64,000 nt of DNA, from positions 62,001-126,000 of the forward strand of contig JBMORG010000027.1 in assembly GCA_049322355.1 (NCBI GenBank), read 5' to 3'. The notes under the pieces were generated by a model. That model worked only from the letters and a program-made list of their open reading frames with translations. It was not told where the DNA came from and searched no databases. The DNA is from 0-14-0-80-60-11 sp049322355 (GTDB lineage Bacteria; Desulfobacterota; Desulfobaccia; Desulfobaccales; 0-14-0-80-60-11). The position numbers were made by a program, and so were the translations under genes. Of this stretch, positions 55,976 through 64,000 are shown piece by piece (the first letter of the stretch is position 1; every line of letters begins with the position of its first letter).

Positions 55976-56519
55976 TTTCCGCACATCCTGGGACAGCCCT
56001 GGTCTGTCCGATTACCGCAATATCTTTGTCGTCCAGGTAAACGGTCTCCCTGCCGACCTCCATCTCAACCTTGATTTCTTCAGCACTTGGAACGCCAAAG
56101 TGGACGCCTGAGCTTAATTTTTATAAAAAATTAACTTTAAATTAAATTGATTTTAACAATTTGTTCATAGTATTGACCAATGTGTTCAGATAACAGCCTT
56201 TTTACATTGAAATACTTGAGGTGGAATTATCTGACCCTTCGGGTGATTTATCCCTATTTCCCGTGCAATATGGAAATTATTATCACATACAGGATTTCTC
56301 TTTAAACAGAATAAAATCTCTAAAAGTATAAAGTCGTTTCAGGAGACTGGGAATAAGACTAAAAAACAAAAAAATAACTGAAGATAAATACGGCTCAAAT
56401 AAATGAAGGGTAAAGGTAATGAATAACAAGTTAAGTAACATCTATTCAGTTGCGGTTTAATTTGTAACATCATTATTAAAATATAGCGGTTTTCATTTCA
56501 TCAAGCAGAAGGGAACCAT
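55976..56519. other. 544-base gap, AT-rich second half
   Basis: The first ~130 bases contain a short antisense open frame (55929-56063, 44 residues) that I do not trust. From about 56115 the A+T content rises well above that of neighbouring genes (TTTTTATAAAAAATTAAC and similar), with no ORF, repeat or RNA motif I recognise. This may hold the promoter of the cluster that starts at 56520. Confidence 0.5.
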
Positions 56520-57212
56520 ATGGAAAACTTTAGCCTGAGTGACACCCTTTTGAAAGACATTCTGCACTTTGCCAAACCCTTCGGACATAGGGAAGATGCC
56601 AGGAATCTTAATCTGGGCTTCGGGTTTCTCTACTATGCCATGGTGAGAGCTCTGCGCCCCAAGCACACTCTGGTAATCGGTTCAGGATACGGATTCAGTG
56701 TGGTCTGCTTCGCCTTGGGCATTAAAGATAACGGCATGGGCTTTCTGTCGTTTGTGGACCCATCCTATTGCCTGCTCAAGAATGGCCCCCTGGCCACCAT
56801 CGGCGGACGGGGGATGTGGTCGGAGGAAAATTCAGTGCGGGCGCATTTTCAGCGGTTCGGGGTGCAGGACCTGGTCAAGCACTACAAAATGCGGAACGAT
56901 GAATTCTTCCCGGCGTATGACAGCTTTAACCTGCCGCCTCTGGACCTGGCCTTCATCGATGGCAGCCACGCCTATGAGGACGTCAAATACGATTTTACCA
57001 ATGTGCTGGCCCATTCCCGGAAGAACACCTATGTCCTGCTCCACGACACCAATATCTATATCCGGGAGTTGCTAAACCACGCAGGCGTGAAGAAGTGGAT
57101 GAAATCCATCAAGAAACATAAGGAGTTTTTTGAAGTGGTGAATTTTCCCTTCTCTTCAGGGGTGGCCATGGTGCGGGTGATCGATCCCTCCATCGGAAAG
57201 GAGTGGCATTGA
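56520..57212 (+). CDS. Class I SAM-dependent methyltransferase (Methyltransf_24-like)
   Basis: 230 residues. The SAM-binding motif I is LVIGSGYGFSVVCFALG (about 52-68), with a later acidic motif in PLDLAFIDGSHAYEDVKYD (the metal/SAM region typical of O-methyltransferase and Methyltransf_24 families). YVLLHDTNIYIRELL follows. AGAAGGGA lies before the ATG. The stop overlaps the start of the psd-like gene, so translation is coupled. In this cluster a role in modification of a glycan or lipid headgroup is plausible but unproven. Confidence 0.85.
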   Translation: MENFSLSDTLLKDILHFAKPFGHREDARNLNLGFGFLYYAMVRALRPKHTLVIGSGYGFSVVCFALGIKDNGMGFLSFVDPSYCLLKNGPLATIGGRGMWSEENSVRAHFQRFGVQDLVKHYKMRNDEFFPAYDSFNLPPLDLAFIDGSHAYEDVKYDFTNVLAHSRKNTYVLLHDTNIYIRELLNHAGVKKWMKSIKKHKEFFEVVNFPFSSGVAMVRVIDPSIGKEWH

Positions 57213-57895
57213 ACCCTTGGTTTTTAGCTCCGCCACTGACTCTGGCGTTAGGTTTCTTTTATTGGCGTTATATCTGGTTTTTCCGCAACCCACCCCGAAA
57301 CCCGCCTCCCGGAGAGAACATCCTCAGCCCCGCAGACGGCACCGTGGTCTACGTGAGCCAAGTAAAGCCGCATCAGGAAGTGGTCACCATCAAGCAAGGG
57401 GTAAGCGTTCGCCTTACGGACATTGTCAGGGAAGAATTGAATCAACCCAAACTCTCCATTGGCATCTTCATGAGTCCCTTCAATGTGCACTACAACCGCA
57501 TACCCTTGGCGGGCCGGGTGGCATCGGTCAAGCATTATCCAGCCATTCCCCAGAACTCTTCCATGTTCGCCATGCACTGGCGCACCCTGCTGCGCCGGCC
57601 CCCGTTTTATCGGGACTCCCATCATATTATCCAGAACGAACGGATGGTTACCCGCATCGAGAGCAGCTTCAAAGGTCAGCAGATCGCCTACTATATCGTC
57701 CAGATAGCCGGCTGGAGCGTGGCTGGCATCGACAGTTATGTCGAAGTAGGGGAAGAAGTGAGCAAAGGGAAAACTTTTGGCATGATTCGCATCGGCTCCC
57801 AGGTGGACTTGGTCATACCCTTTCATCCGGATATGAATGTGATGGTGGCGCCGGGAGACAAGGTGCGGGCTGGCGAAACCAAGCTTATCGCCTGA
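57209..57895 (+). CDS. psd: Phosphatidylserine decarboxylase-like protein
   Basis: About 228 residues from a TTG at 57209 (AAGGAG 5 nt upstream), or 230 from a GTG at 57203. One N-terminal transmembrane segment (PLTLALGFFYWRYIWFF) precedes the core. Catalytic elements by analogy: D45 in LSPADGTVVYV, H96 in FMSPFNVHYNRIPLAG, and the autocleavage site G198-S199 in MIRIGSQVDL (GTG numbering). The self-processing Ser would become the pyruvoyl cofactor. It should decarboxylate PS to PE or a related lipid. An extra segment at about 115-145 (AMHWRTLLRRPPFYRDSHH) is unusual. pssA is not adjacent. Confidence 0.88.
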   Translation: MNPWFLAPPLTLALGFFYWRYIWFFRNPPRNPPPGENILSPADGTVVYVSQVKPHQEVVTIKQGVSVRLTDIVREELNQPKLSIGIFMSPFNVHYNRIPLAGRVASVKHYPAIPQNSSMFAMHWRTLLRRPPFYRDSHHIIQNERMVTRIESSFKGQQIAYYIVQIAGWSVAGIDSYVEVGEEVSKGKTFGMIRIGSQVDLVIPFHPDMNVMVAPGDKVRAGETKLIA

Positions 57896-57914
57896 GGTGA
57901 TGAGGGAAAAAACT

Positions 57915-60299
57915 ATGAAAATTGATCTCCATGTGCACTCCAAACATTCCACACGCCCCTCCCAGTGGGTGCTGCAAAAGTTGGGCTGCCATGAATGTTA
58001 CACCGAACCGGCGGTTCTCTACCGCATTGCCAAAGAGAGGGGGATGTCCCATGTGACCATCACCGACCACAATACCATTGCCGGCTGCCTGGAAATCGCT
58101 AATCTGCCCGATACCTTTATCAGCGAAGAGATCACCACTTACTTCCCGGACGGATGCAAGATCCATGTCTTGGCCTACAACATTGACGAAGAACAGCACC
58201 GGCAGATTCAAAAGGTCAGGCAAAATATCTTTGATTTGGTAGCTTATCTGAAGGACGAAGGCATTGTACATGCTGTGGCCCACCCCCTCTGGTCCATCAA
58301 TAACCGCTTGACGGTGGAACGCTTTGAGCAGCTGCTCCTGCTTTTTAAAAATTTTGAACTCAATGGCGCCAGGGATGAATTGCTCAACCAGTGGCTGCAG
58401 ACAATCTGTGAAGAACTGACTCCGGGCAAACTGGATGAATTAACCGAGAAACATCAGATCATTCCGACTTTTGTCTCCCCGTGGGTGAAGAATTTCACCG
58501 GCGGCTCCGATGATCACAGCTCGTTGCATATCGCTCGGAAATATACCCAGGTGGATGATGCCCTCGGATTTGAGGATTTTCTGGAAAAAATTAATCAGGG
58601 GGCAGCCTTAGTGGGAGGTCAGGCTTCCACTCCTTTGACCTTGGGCTACAATATTTACAGCATTGCCTACCAATTCTACAAAAAGAAATATAACATGTCT
58701 GCATCAGCCGGCAGCAACACCTTTGGCGGCTTTTTGGATAAGATTTTACAAACCGAAGTTAAATCAAAGAAATATTATCCAAAATATCAACTTTATTATA
58801 ATAAAATTAGAAATTCTCTCCGGTCAGTCAGTCGGGACGAAAGTTTCATTAATTTAATCAAGAAAGAAACCTCGCATTTTTTCACCCAGGCCCCCCTCCC
58901 CGCTGATGAACATGAGTGGTTTTATATGGTTAACCAGCTTTCCAAAAACATGCTCACCCAGTTTCACCGGAAATTGCGTCGAGCTCTTTTGGGAGCAAAT
59001 TTCATCGACCTGCTTAATTCCGCCACTTCCAGCGGGCTGGTGTATTTAGCCATGGCTCCCTACACCGCGGCTTTTTCTTCCTTTGCGGCGGACCGAAATT
59101 TCGGTTTGAACCTCATGAAGAGATTTCTGCCCCTTTCCCACTCCCAACAGTGGGGGGCGCCGCAGTTTAACATGGCCCATTTCACCGATACCTTTTATGA
59201 AATCAACGGCGTCGCCCTTTCCCTCAAACGTCAGATGGAATCGGCCCGTCAGACCGGAAAAGACTACACGATCATTACCTGTGACGCCAAAAAGCGGCCG
59301 GTTCAACCGGGAATAAAAAATTTTTCTCCCATCGGAGTGTTTAACCTGCCGGAATATCGGGAGCAAAAACTGTTTCATCCGCCCTTTTTAGAGATCATTG
59401 ATTATTGCTATCTGCGGAACTTCACCCATATCCTGGCGGCTACTCCCGGGCCCCTGGGGCTCACCGCCCTGGCTGTCGCCCGCCTTTTAGATCTGCCGCT
59501 GTGGGGAACTTATCATACAGCCCTGCCCCAATATGCCCAATATCTTACGGAAGACCAAACCATCGTCCAGTTCATGTGGAAATATATAATCTGGTTTTAC
59601 AACCAGATGGACCTCATCTTCGTGCCGTCCCGGAGCACAGCCGAGGAGCTTTCAGAAAAAGGGGTCAAAAGAGATAAGATGCGGATCTTCCCCCGGGGAG
59701 TGGACCTGCAATTGTTCCACCCCGCCAAACGGAACGGCTTTTTGGAAAGTCGCTTTCAGGTAAGAGAAGGGGTCAAACTCCTTTACGTGGGGAGAGTATC
59801 CAAAGAAAAGAACTTGGAAATTCTGGTAAGAGTTTTCAAAAATCTAATTAAAAACCAAACCGGCATCCATCTGATTGTCGTGGGTGATGGTCCTTACCTG
59901 AAAGAAATGCAGCAGGCGCTAAAGGGAACCCCCTGCATCTTTACGGGATATTTACAAGGGGAGGACCTGGCAGCAGTGTATGCTTCCTGTGACCTGTTCC
60001 TGTTCCCCAGCACTACCGATACCTTTGGCAATGTGGTGTTGGAAGCCCAGGCTTCAGGGATTCCTGTGATAGTAACTGATTCCGGCGGTCCCCAAGAAAA
60101 TCTGATTCCTGGAAAAACCGGACTGATCATTCGCAGAGATAGTGAAGAAAGTCTGCTGGGAGCCATTCAAAGCCTTTTGGCCCAGCCGGAACGGCTCAAA
60201 GATATGGGTTTAAAGGCGCGTCGATACATGGAGGAACGCTCCTTCGACGCAGCTTTTCAAGCCAACTGGAACCTTTTTGAAGAGCACGCCCGTCATTAA
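57915..60299 (+). CDS. PHP-domain metallohydrolase fused to GT4 glycosyltransferase
   Basis: 794 residues from the ATG at 57915 (GAGGGA upstream). Residues about 1-245 are a PHP domain: KIDLHVHSKHST, THITDHNT-like (HVTITDHNTIAG), HAVAHPLWS and FTGGSDDHSSLH, with the His/Asp metal ligands. A helical linker (about 250-380) has no known family. A GT-B glycosyltransferase fills about 390-790, with LLYVGRVSKEKNLEIL, DLIFVPSRSTAEELSE, LFLFPSTTDTFGNVVLEAQASG and the GGPQENL motif. This fusion could link sugar transfer with phosphate removal on a lipid-linked glycan. It follows psd after 19 nt. The specific product is unknown. Confidence 0.88.
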   Translation: MKIDLHVHSKHSTRPSQWVLQKLGCHECYTEPAVLYRIAKERGMSHVTITDHNTIAGCLEIANLPDTFISEEITTYFPDGCKIHVLAYNIDEEQHRQIQKVRQNIFDLVAYLKDEGIVHAVAHPLWSINNRLTVERFEQLLLLFKNFELNGARDELLNQWLQTICEELTPGKLDELTEKHQIIPTFVSPWVKNFTGGSDDHSSLHIARKYTQVDDALGFEDFLEKINQGAALVGGQASTPLTLGYNIYSIAYQFYKKKYNMSASAGSNTFGGFLDKILQTEVKSKKYYPKYQLYYNKIRNSLRSVSRDESFINLIKKETSHFFTQAPLPADEHEWFYMVNQLSKNMLTQFHRKLRRALLGANFIDLLNSATSSGLVYLAMAPYTAAFSSFAADRNFGLNLMKRFLPLSHSQQWGAPQFNMAHFTDTFYEINGVALSLKRQMESARQTGKDYTIITCDAKKRPVQPGIKNFSPIGVFNLPEYREQKLFHPPFLEIIDYCYLRNFTHILAATPGPLGLTALAVARLLDLPLWGTYHTALPQYAQYLTEDQTIVQFMWKYIIWFYNQMDLIFVPSRSTAEELSEKGVKRDKMRIFPRGVDLQLFHPAKRNGFLESRFQVREGVKLLYVGRVSKEKNLEILVRVFKNLIKNQTGIHLIVVGDGPYLKEMQQALKGTPCIFTGYLQGEDLAAVYASCDLFLFPSTTDTFGNVVLEAQASGIPVIVTDSGGPQENLIPGKTGLIIRRDSEESLLGAIQSLLAQPERLKDMGLKARRYMEERSFDAAFQANWNLFEEHARH

Positions 60300-60736
60300 C
60301 GCCACTCCAACTATGCCCCGTATGCGCCGGCACGCCATGTCTTGATTGCGGAAAGGTTTTCAGAGTCGCAGACTATGGCGGCCTAGGCCTTTACAGCTCC
60401 TGCCCTTGAGATGAAAATTCTGATCTAATTCGGTTTCTGAGAAGGAAGTCACCAAAATATTTAGCCATAAGCCTGGTTATGGTAACCGCTGCCTGGAACG
60501 CGGGAGTGGGGATCCAGGATCATAAATTTTAATCTGGAAATTTAAGGTATCTAAAAAAAATGCCGATAATTTACCAGGACCTTTCCCGATCTACCAGAAT
60601 GCGCCGAAGCTTGCTGAACCGTTCTTCAGTTTGAAGGGCGTTGCTTCCTCAAGATTAACGTGCTTAAAGCCGAAACCCAAGGATGGGGTCATAACAGGAA
60701 TTTTTCTTTTTCTCCAGGCCAGCCAAGGCTTTGTCC
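60300..60736. other. Gap of about 430 bases without a recognised gene
   Basis: No ORF above 40 codons that looks coding, no tRNA pattern. Short inverted repeats such as CCCAAGGATGGG (60677-60688) and AGGCCTAGGCCT-like sequence near 60380 occur. Poly-T stretches (ATTTTTCTTTTTCTCC) near 60702 lie before the next gene. No riboswitch family fits by eye. Confidence 0.4.
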
Positions 60737-62071
60737 ATGTATAAGAAGCTAGATAGTGAAGACCGGGACACCTGTCTCAGTATTTCCTGCGGAAAAGTCC
60801 AGGAGGAGGAATTCTGCCGGATATTGGACCTGAGAAAAAGCCTGCAATTTAGCGATATCTTAATCAAACATATGAGCCAATATCTGACCTTGGGTTGGCA
60901 GCTGGTAGCGGTTAATTCTCAAAACCGCGTTCATCAATTTATTAATTTCCAGGAGCCTAAGGAGATTTGGTCAGACAAATTAATCGAGCTCAGCCTGGAT
61001 GGAGTCGATGTCAATGTCGGAGTCCGCACCGGCTCCGCTTCCGGATTGTTGATCTTAGAGGTAAACAAAAGAGGGCGGACTTTGCCTTTTAGACGCGATG
61101 ATTGGTCTTCCGATTGCGTCGCCGAAGCGGGAGTCTTATTTGAGCAGCATTACTACGAGCTTCCTGGAGATTGGCAGATCCCCCAGACCTTTTTCCTGGA
61201 ACCCTTTGAGGTCAAAGTATTTGGGGAAGGAGATCTGGCGCTGGTGCCGCCATCTGTAGAACCTCGAACTCAGAGCAACTGGCGTTGGCTCAAGCCTCCA
61301 TGGGAGATTGCACTCAGCCAACCTCCTCCCATCCTCAAGAAAATCATGAAAGGTGCCGCGCCGGGCTTCTGCCTGCCAGCTTCGGCAATCCCCCCTTGGG
61401 AAAAAATATACCCTGCCATCGCCTCCCACCCCAGTGTATTACAGGCTTTGATGTATCCGGCTGCTTCTCCGGAAAGTTATTATCAACACCTGCTGGAAGC
61501 AGCATGGGCCCGGGGCCTCCACGAGCCTCAGTTGTTGCTGGGACTGTTGTGGCATGCTCCCTGGGGGGATGCCCGGGAGCGGCCGCAGGGGCAAAAATAT
61601 CTACAAGATATAATCAGTCAAGGGTTTTTGACCGGAGAGCTTAACGTAGAATCGCGCCCCGATCATATGGCTGGTCAATCTCCGGAACCGGCGCGCTCCG
61701 TCGATTCCCGTCAAAGTTCCCAGCCGGTGGCCGGAGATTGTTTCAGCCGGGTCACTTCCGGGAGTACTGCGATTCCATCCGATTGGCTCAGTGAGGAGAA
61801 ACCTTCCCAAAGCCAAAAACCCGGCGGCCCGCAACCTGGCAACGAGGAGTTTGGGGAGAGCTGGCAGGAATTTTTCAGAGTTACCCAGGAAAACCTCATT
61901 GTCGAGCGACGTCGCTATGAAGCCATGATTTATGAACTGGGAAAACTTCGAGTCTGGCAAGAAATTTGCCAACAGGAGCGCCGGGAAAACAAGAGACTAA
62001 ACCTCAAATTAACGGCCCATTTGGCCCAAGAAGTAGATTATCTGCGCCAATTGCTCAAGAAAAATTCCTAG
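60737..62071 (+). CDS. Prim-Pol-like (bifunctional primase/polymerase N-terminal) protein with degraded active site and C-terminal coiled coil
   Basis: 444 residues from the ATG at 60737 (AAGG 8 nt upstream; TTG at 60731 is an alternative). Residues about 45-190 resemble the Prim-Pol fold: YLTLGWQLVAVNSQNRVHQF, NVGVRTGSASGLLILEVNK (the usual SGLVVLDVD with the metal Asp residues replaced) and LALVPPSVEPRTQSNWRWL, like the PPS...Y.W motif. A Pro/Ser/Gln-rich linker covers about 300-370, and a charged coiled coil (RRRYEAMIYELGKLRVWQEI) ends the protein. It is probably not catalytic. It is upstream of a PilZ-like and a MinD-like gene. Confidence 0.55.
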   Translation: MYKKLDSEDRDTCLSISCGKVQEEEFCRILDLRKSLQFSDILIKHMSQYLTLGWQLVAVNSQNRVHQFINFQEPKEIWSDKLIELSLDGVDVNVGVRTGSASGLLILEVNKRGRTLPFRRDDWSSDCVAEAGVLFEQHYYELPGDWQIPQTFFLEPFEVKVFGEGDLALVPPSVEPRTQSNWRWLKPPWEIALSQPPPILKKIMKGAAPGFCLPASAIPPWEKIYPAIASHPSVLQALMYPAASPESYYQHLLEAAWARGLHEPQLLLGLLWHAPWGDARERPQGQKYLQDIISQGFLTGELNVESRPDHMAGQSPEPARSVDSRQSSQPVAGDCFSRVTSGSTAIPSDWLSEEKPSQSQKPGGPQPGNEEFGESWQEFFRVTQENLIVERRRYEAMIYELGKLRVWQEICQQERRENKRLNLKLTAHLAQEVDYLRQLLKKNS

Positions 62072-62110
62072 CCTGTCGGTTGGGGAAGGATGGGAGGCAG
62101 AGCTGCTCTT

Positions 62111-62737
62111 ATGAAAGCTACAATCAAGAAAGCCACTTTTCCAACTCTTGACATGAATACGCCCGAACTCGTTCCCTTCTTCTCCTTGGAACTCGACCCC
62201 CAAGGGCAAGGGAATTCCATCCGGTTCCCCGTTAAAGTGAAAGATCTGGCAGCCGAAGGGGTCATCCTGGAAGTAGTCGATCTTCCCCCTGGATTGCAGG
62301 CCGAGACTTTATTGAACCAGGAAAGCATATTGCATATGGCCTCGGATGGATTTGCCAGGGAGACTCAGTTGCGCAGTAAACTGGTTTGGTGTCGCCGGGG
62401 GGAAACTGGGCCGTCTCATTACCTGTTGGGGCTGGATCTGGAAGGAGCTGACTTTCGGTCCCGCCGTTTCCTGGAAAATCTTATAGCCCGTCCCAAGGAT
62501 ATCTCAGACCTTTGGACGTATTGGGATCAGGTCCAGACCAAGCCAGCCTCCGATGATAGCAGGATCATTTTTTATATAGGTGCAATGGCGTTTTTAGGGG
62601 GGATAGTGCTCCAAGCTACCCTGCCCGATTCCTACGGCGCCCTGGCCACCATCATGACATTTTTCGGAATCTACATGATTGCCGGCAAATGCCTGTGGAC
62701 TTGGTGGCGCAAACGTAATATTCCCAAAGAATGCTGA
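62111..62737 (+). CDS. PilZ-like domain protein with two C-terminal transmembrane helices
   Basis: 208 residues from the ATG at 62111 (an earlier ATG at 62090 is possible). A beta-rich N-terminal region has SIRFPVKVKDLAAEGVILEVVDLPPG, which resembles the DxSxxG part of a PilZ domain, but the RxxxR motif is not obvious. A second half-barrel (LRSKLVWCRRGETGPSHYLLGLDL) fits the fold. The tail has two membrane helices (about 157-174 and 180-199), SRIIFYIGAMAFLGGIVLQ and LATIMTFFGIYMIAGKCL. The c-di-GMP link is suggestive only. It lies between the Prim-Pol-like and MinD-like genes. Confidence 0.5.
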   Translation: MKATIKKATFPTLDMNTPELVPFFSLELDPQGQGNSIRFPVKVKDLAAEGVILEVVDLPPGLQAETLLNQESILHMASDGFARETQLRSKLVWCRRGETGPSHYLLGLDLEGADFRSRRFLENLIARPKDISDLWTYWDQVQTKPASDDSRIIFYIGAMAFLGGIVLQATLPDSYGALATIMTFFGIYMIAGKCLWTWWRKRNIPKEC

Positions 62738-62805
62738 ACCACGAGGGCAGGAAGCCCTTGATCGCCTGTCTTAAATTTCCACCTAACGGGCGGGAGGACA
62801 AGGAA

Positions 62806-63801
62806 ATGTCAATAAAGTTGAGCAAAAAACTTTGGAGCATCGGTGGTGGCAAAGGCGGCATCGGTAAAAGTGTCTTCACCCTGGGTTTAGGAATCTCCCT
62901 GGCTCGCATGGGGAAAAAGATTATCCTGGTGGATGCGGATTTGGGTGGGGCCAATCTGCACACTCTGATGGGGGTAAGATTTCCCCCATGTACCCTGGAG
63001 GATTTCCTTTTAAACCGGGTAGGCCGTCTGGAAGATATCGTCATTGAGACCCAGGTGGAGGGGATCGGCTTGATCTGTGGGGCAGACGATATCCTGGGGG
63101 CGGCCAACCCCACTTACAATCAGAAAGTCCGCATTTTAAGGCAGATTGAAAACCTGCCGGCTGATCTGGTGTTCCTGGACCTGGGAGCCGGGACCTCCTA
63201 TAATATCCTGGATTTCTTCAATTACTCCCATGGCCGGATTTGTGTAATGACCAATCAGGCCACTTCTCTGCAAAATGTCTACGGCTTCATCAAAAGCGCC
63301 CTATATCGCCAAATCACCCGGGAGTTTGCCAAAGATCATGAGATGCTGCGTTTGGTATTCCAAAGCGATGCAACCCCCTCCGATAGCAAGATCGACTCCG
63401 TTGAGGACCTGCTTCTCCAACTTCCGGCAGGGGGTGAAGACCGTTTGAACCGGTTTCTGAACCTCCTGAAAAACTTTAAACTCTTTCTCGTAGTCAATAT
63501 GGTGAAGGATGGCCCGGACCTCCAGGCGGCCAAGATAATTGAAAAAGTCTGTGGATCTTTTCTCAGCGTGGTGCCCCAGATCCTGGGACACCTCTCCTTT
63601 GATCCTGCGATTGAAAAAGCTGTCAACCAAATGGTCCCTTTTCCCTTGAACCAGCAGAATAGCCCGGCAGCTTTGGACTTTAATGAAATCGCCCAGAACC
63701 TCTTAATTGAGTGTTATGACCAGACTGAGGTTGTCCAGAAAGAAACGGAAGAATCCGCTCCGCTTTCTGGACAAGCTTCAGGTTTTTGGGGGCGGAGATG
63801 A
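62806..63801 (+). CDS. MinD/ParA-like P-loop ATPase
   Basis: 331 residues from the ATG at 62806 (GGAGG and AAGGAA upstream). Deviant Walker A: IGGGKGGIGKSVFTLGLG; then KKIILVDADLGGANLHTLMG with the switch I Asp; VFLDLGAGTSYNILDFF (switch II); a MinD-type NTPase fold continues to ~290. The C-terminus (ETEESAPLSGQASGFWGRR) lacks a clear MinD amphipathic membrane helix. Related proteins (FlhG, MinD, ParA) position cellular structures. It is third in the 60.7-63.8 kb trio and no flagellar or Min genes are visible. Confidence 0.88.
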   Translation: MSIKLSKKLWSIGGGKGGIGKSVFTLGLGISLARMGKKIILVDADLGGANLHTLMGVRFPPCTLEDFLLNRVGRLEDIVIETQVEGIGLICGADDILGAANPTYNQKVRILRQIENLPADLVFLDLGAGTSYNILDFFNYSHGRICVMTNQATSLQNVYGFIKSALYRQITREFAKDHEMLRLVFQSDATPSDSKIDSVEDLLLQLPAGGEDRLNRFLNLLKNFKLFLVVNMVKDGPDLQAAKIIEKVCGSFLSVVPQILGHLSFDPAIEKAVNQMVPFPLNQQNSPAALDFNEIAQNLLIECYDQTEVVQKETEESAPLSGQASGFWGRR

Positions 63802-63866
63802 ATCTGGCGCTGGGAAGGGGCAAATCCGGGCAAAGCGCCCTGGGAAAGTCGCATTACTTCTTTTCC

Positions 63867-63943
63867 TTTGTCATTCAGATCTGAGGGAGCTGAGCGACCG
63901 AATCTCAAAAAACGAGATGCTTCGCTGCGCCCAGAATGACAAA
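63867..63943. repeat. MITE-like palindrome, copy 2 (TGTCATTC family)
   Basis: Perfect 10-bp terminal inverted repeats TTTGTCATTC / GAATGACAAA enclose 57 bases with GAGGGAGC, GACCGAATCTC and GAGATGCTTCGCTGC, as in the copy at 26368-26450. It lies past the end of the MinD-like gene, and the remaining ~55 bases of the window show nothing. Confidence 0.75.
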
Positions 63944-64000
63944 TCCAACCGGATAACCAGCAACAACTTTCGACAAACGCTATAAAACCCAAAATCCAAA

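Noticed and set aside
55929..56063. 44-residue minus-strand frame past the M48 gene (MEVGRETVYLDDKDIAVIG...)
   Set aside because: It looks moderately protein-like, but overlaps the M48 end and has no clear start signal or family; perhaps a gene remnant.
60300..60736. c-di-GMP (GEMM) riboswitch before the Prim-Pol-like gene
   Set aside because: A c-di-GMP link was tempting given the PilZ-like neighbour, but the conserved GEMM core sequence is not present.
1..64000. tRNA, rRNA, tmRNA or CRISPR arrays
   Set aside because: Intergenic regions were read for T-loop motifs and for regularly spaced direct repeats; none was found.

Overview
This 64 kb window is chromosomal DNA with roughly 55-60% G+C, dense coding and short gaps. 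It looks like a Gram-negative deltaproteobacterium (Desulfobacterota, possibly near Desulfobacca or the Syntrophobacterales). The evidence is LolA, a LapA-like protein, a large PlsB-like acyltransferase, class 1 RNase G, SelB, a TrmFO-type tRNA methyltransferase, a sigma-54 promoter, and many signal-transduction proteins. The exact lineage is inference. I see no rRNA, tRNA, CRISPR array, prophage or insertion sequence, so this is mostly core genome with a few accessory insertions and several families of small dispersed repeats.

Layout. 1-9 kb: the tail of an AMMECR1 gene, a DUF2333-like membrane protein, a CBS protein, then a minus-strand group (GGDEF response regulator, nadB, ferredoxin-cyclase fusion, YgiT-like zinc finger, amidohydrolase), then an L,D-transpeptidase. 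9-13.5 kb: a GAF/HD-GYP protein, an MTA/SAH deaminase and a divergent diadenylate-cyclase-like protein. 13.6-20.8 kb (minus): trmFO, topA, SDR, amidase, dprA. 21-27.6 kb (minus): zinc ribbon, terC under a yybP-ykoY (manganese) riboswitch, a dynamin-like GTPase, and yajC-tgt-queA (queuosine). 28-35 kb: lolA, nadA, a sigma-54-driven mini histidine-kinase-like protein, ligA-acyP, an AbrB/RelE-type toxin-antitoxin pair and two membrane proteins. 34.5-40.5 kb (minus): lapA-like, response regulator plus GAF kinase, glgA, galT and DUF2905. 40.7-48.6 kb (plus): hisA, radical SAM/DUF2344, rng, a histidine kinase and selB. 48.6-56 kb: a TIGR03790 protein, tatC, a plsB-like gene, a TIGR00725 gene (minus) and an M48 lipoprotein protease. 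56.5-60.3 kb: an AT-rich leader, then methyltransferase, phosphatidylserine-decarboxylase-like and PHP-glycosyltransferase genes. 60.7-63.8 kb: a primase/polymerase-like protein, a PilZ-like membrane protein and a MinD-like ATPase.

Themes. The window is rich in nucleotide second-messenger proteins: a diguanylate cyclase, an HD-GYP protein, a redox-linked class III cyclase, a DAC-like protein and a possible PilZ protein. NAD synthesis (nadA, nadB), tRNA modification (tgt, queA, trmFO) and envelope biogenesis (lolA, tatC, yajC, plsB-like, psd-like, L,D-transpeptidase) are also represented. The least explained loci are the DAC-like gene, the ferredoxin-cyclase fusion, the 60.7-63.8 kb trio, the PHP-GT cluster and the sigma-54-driven kinase-like mini-protein.
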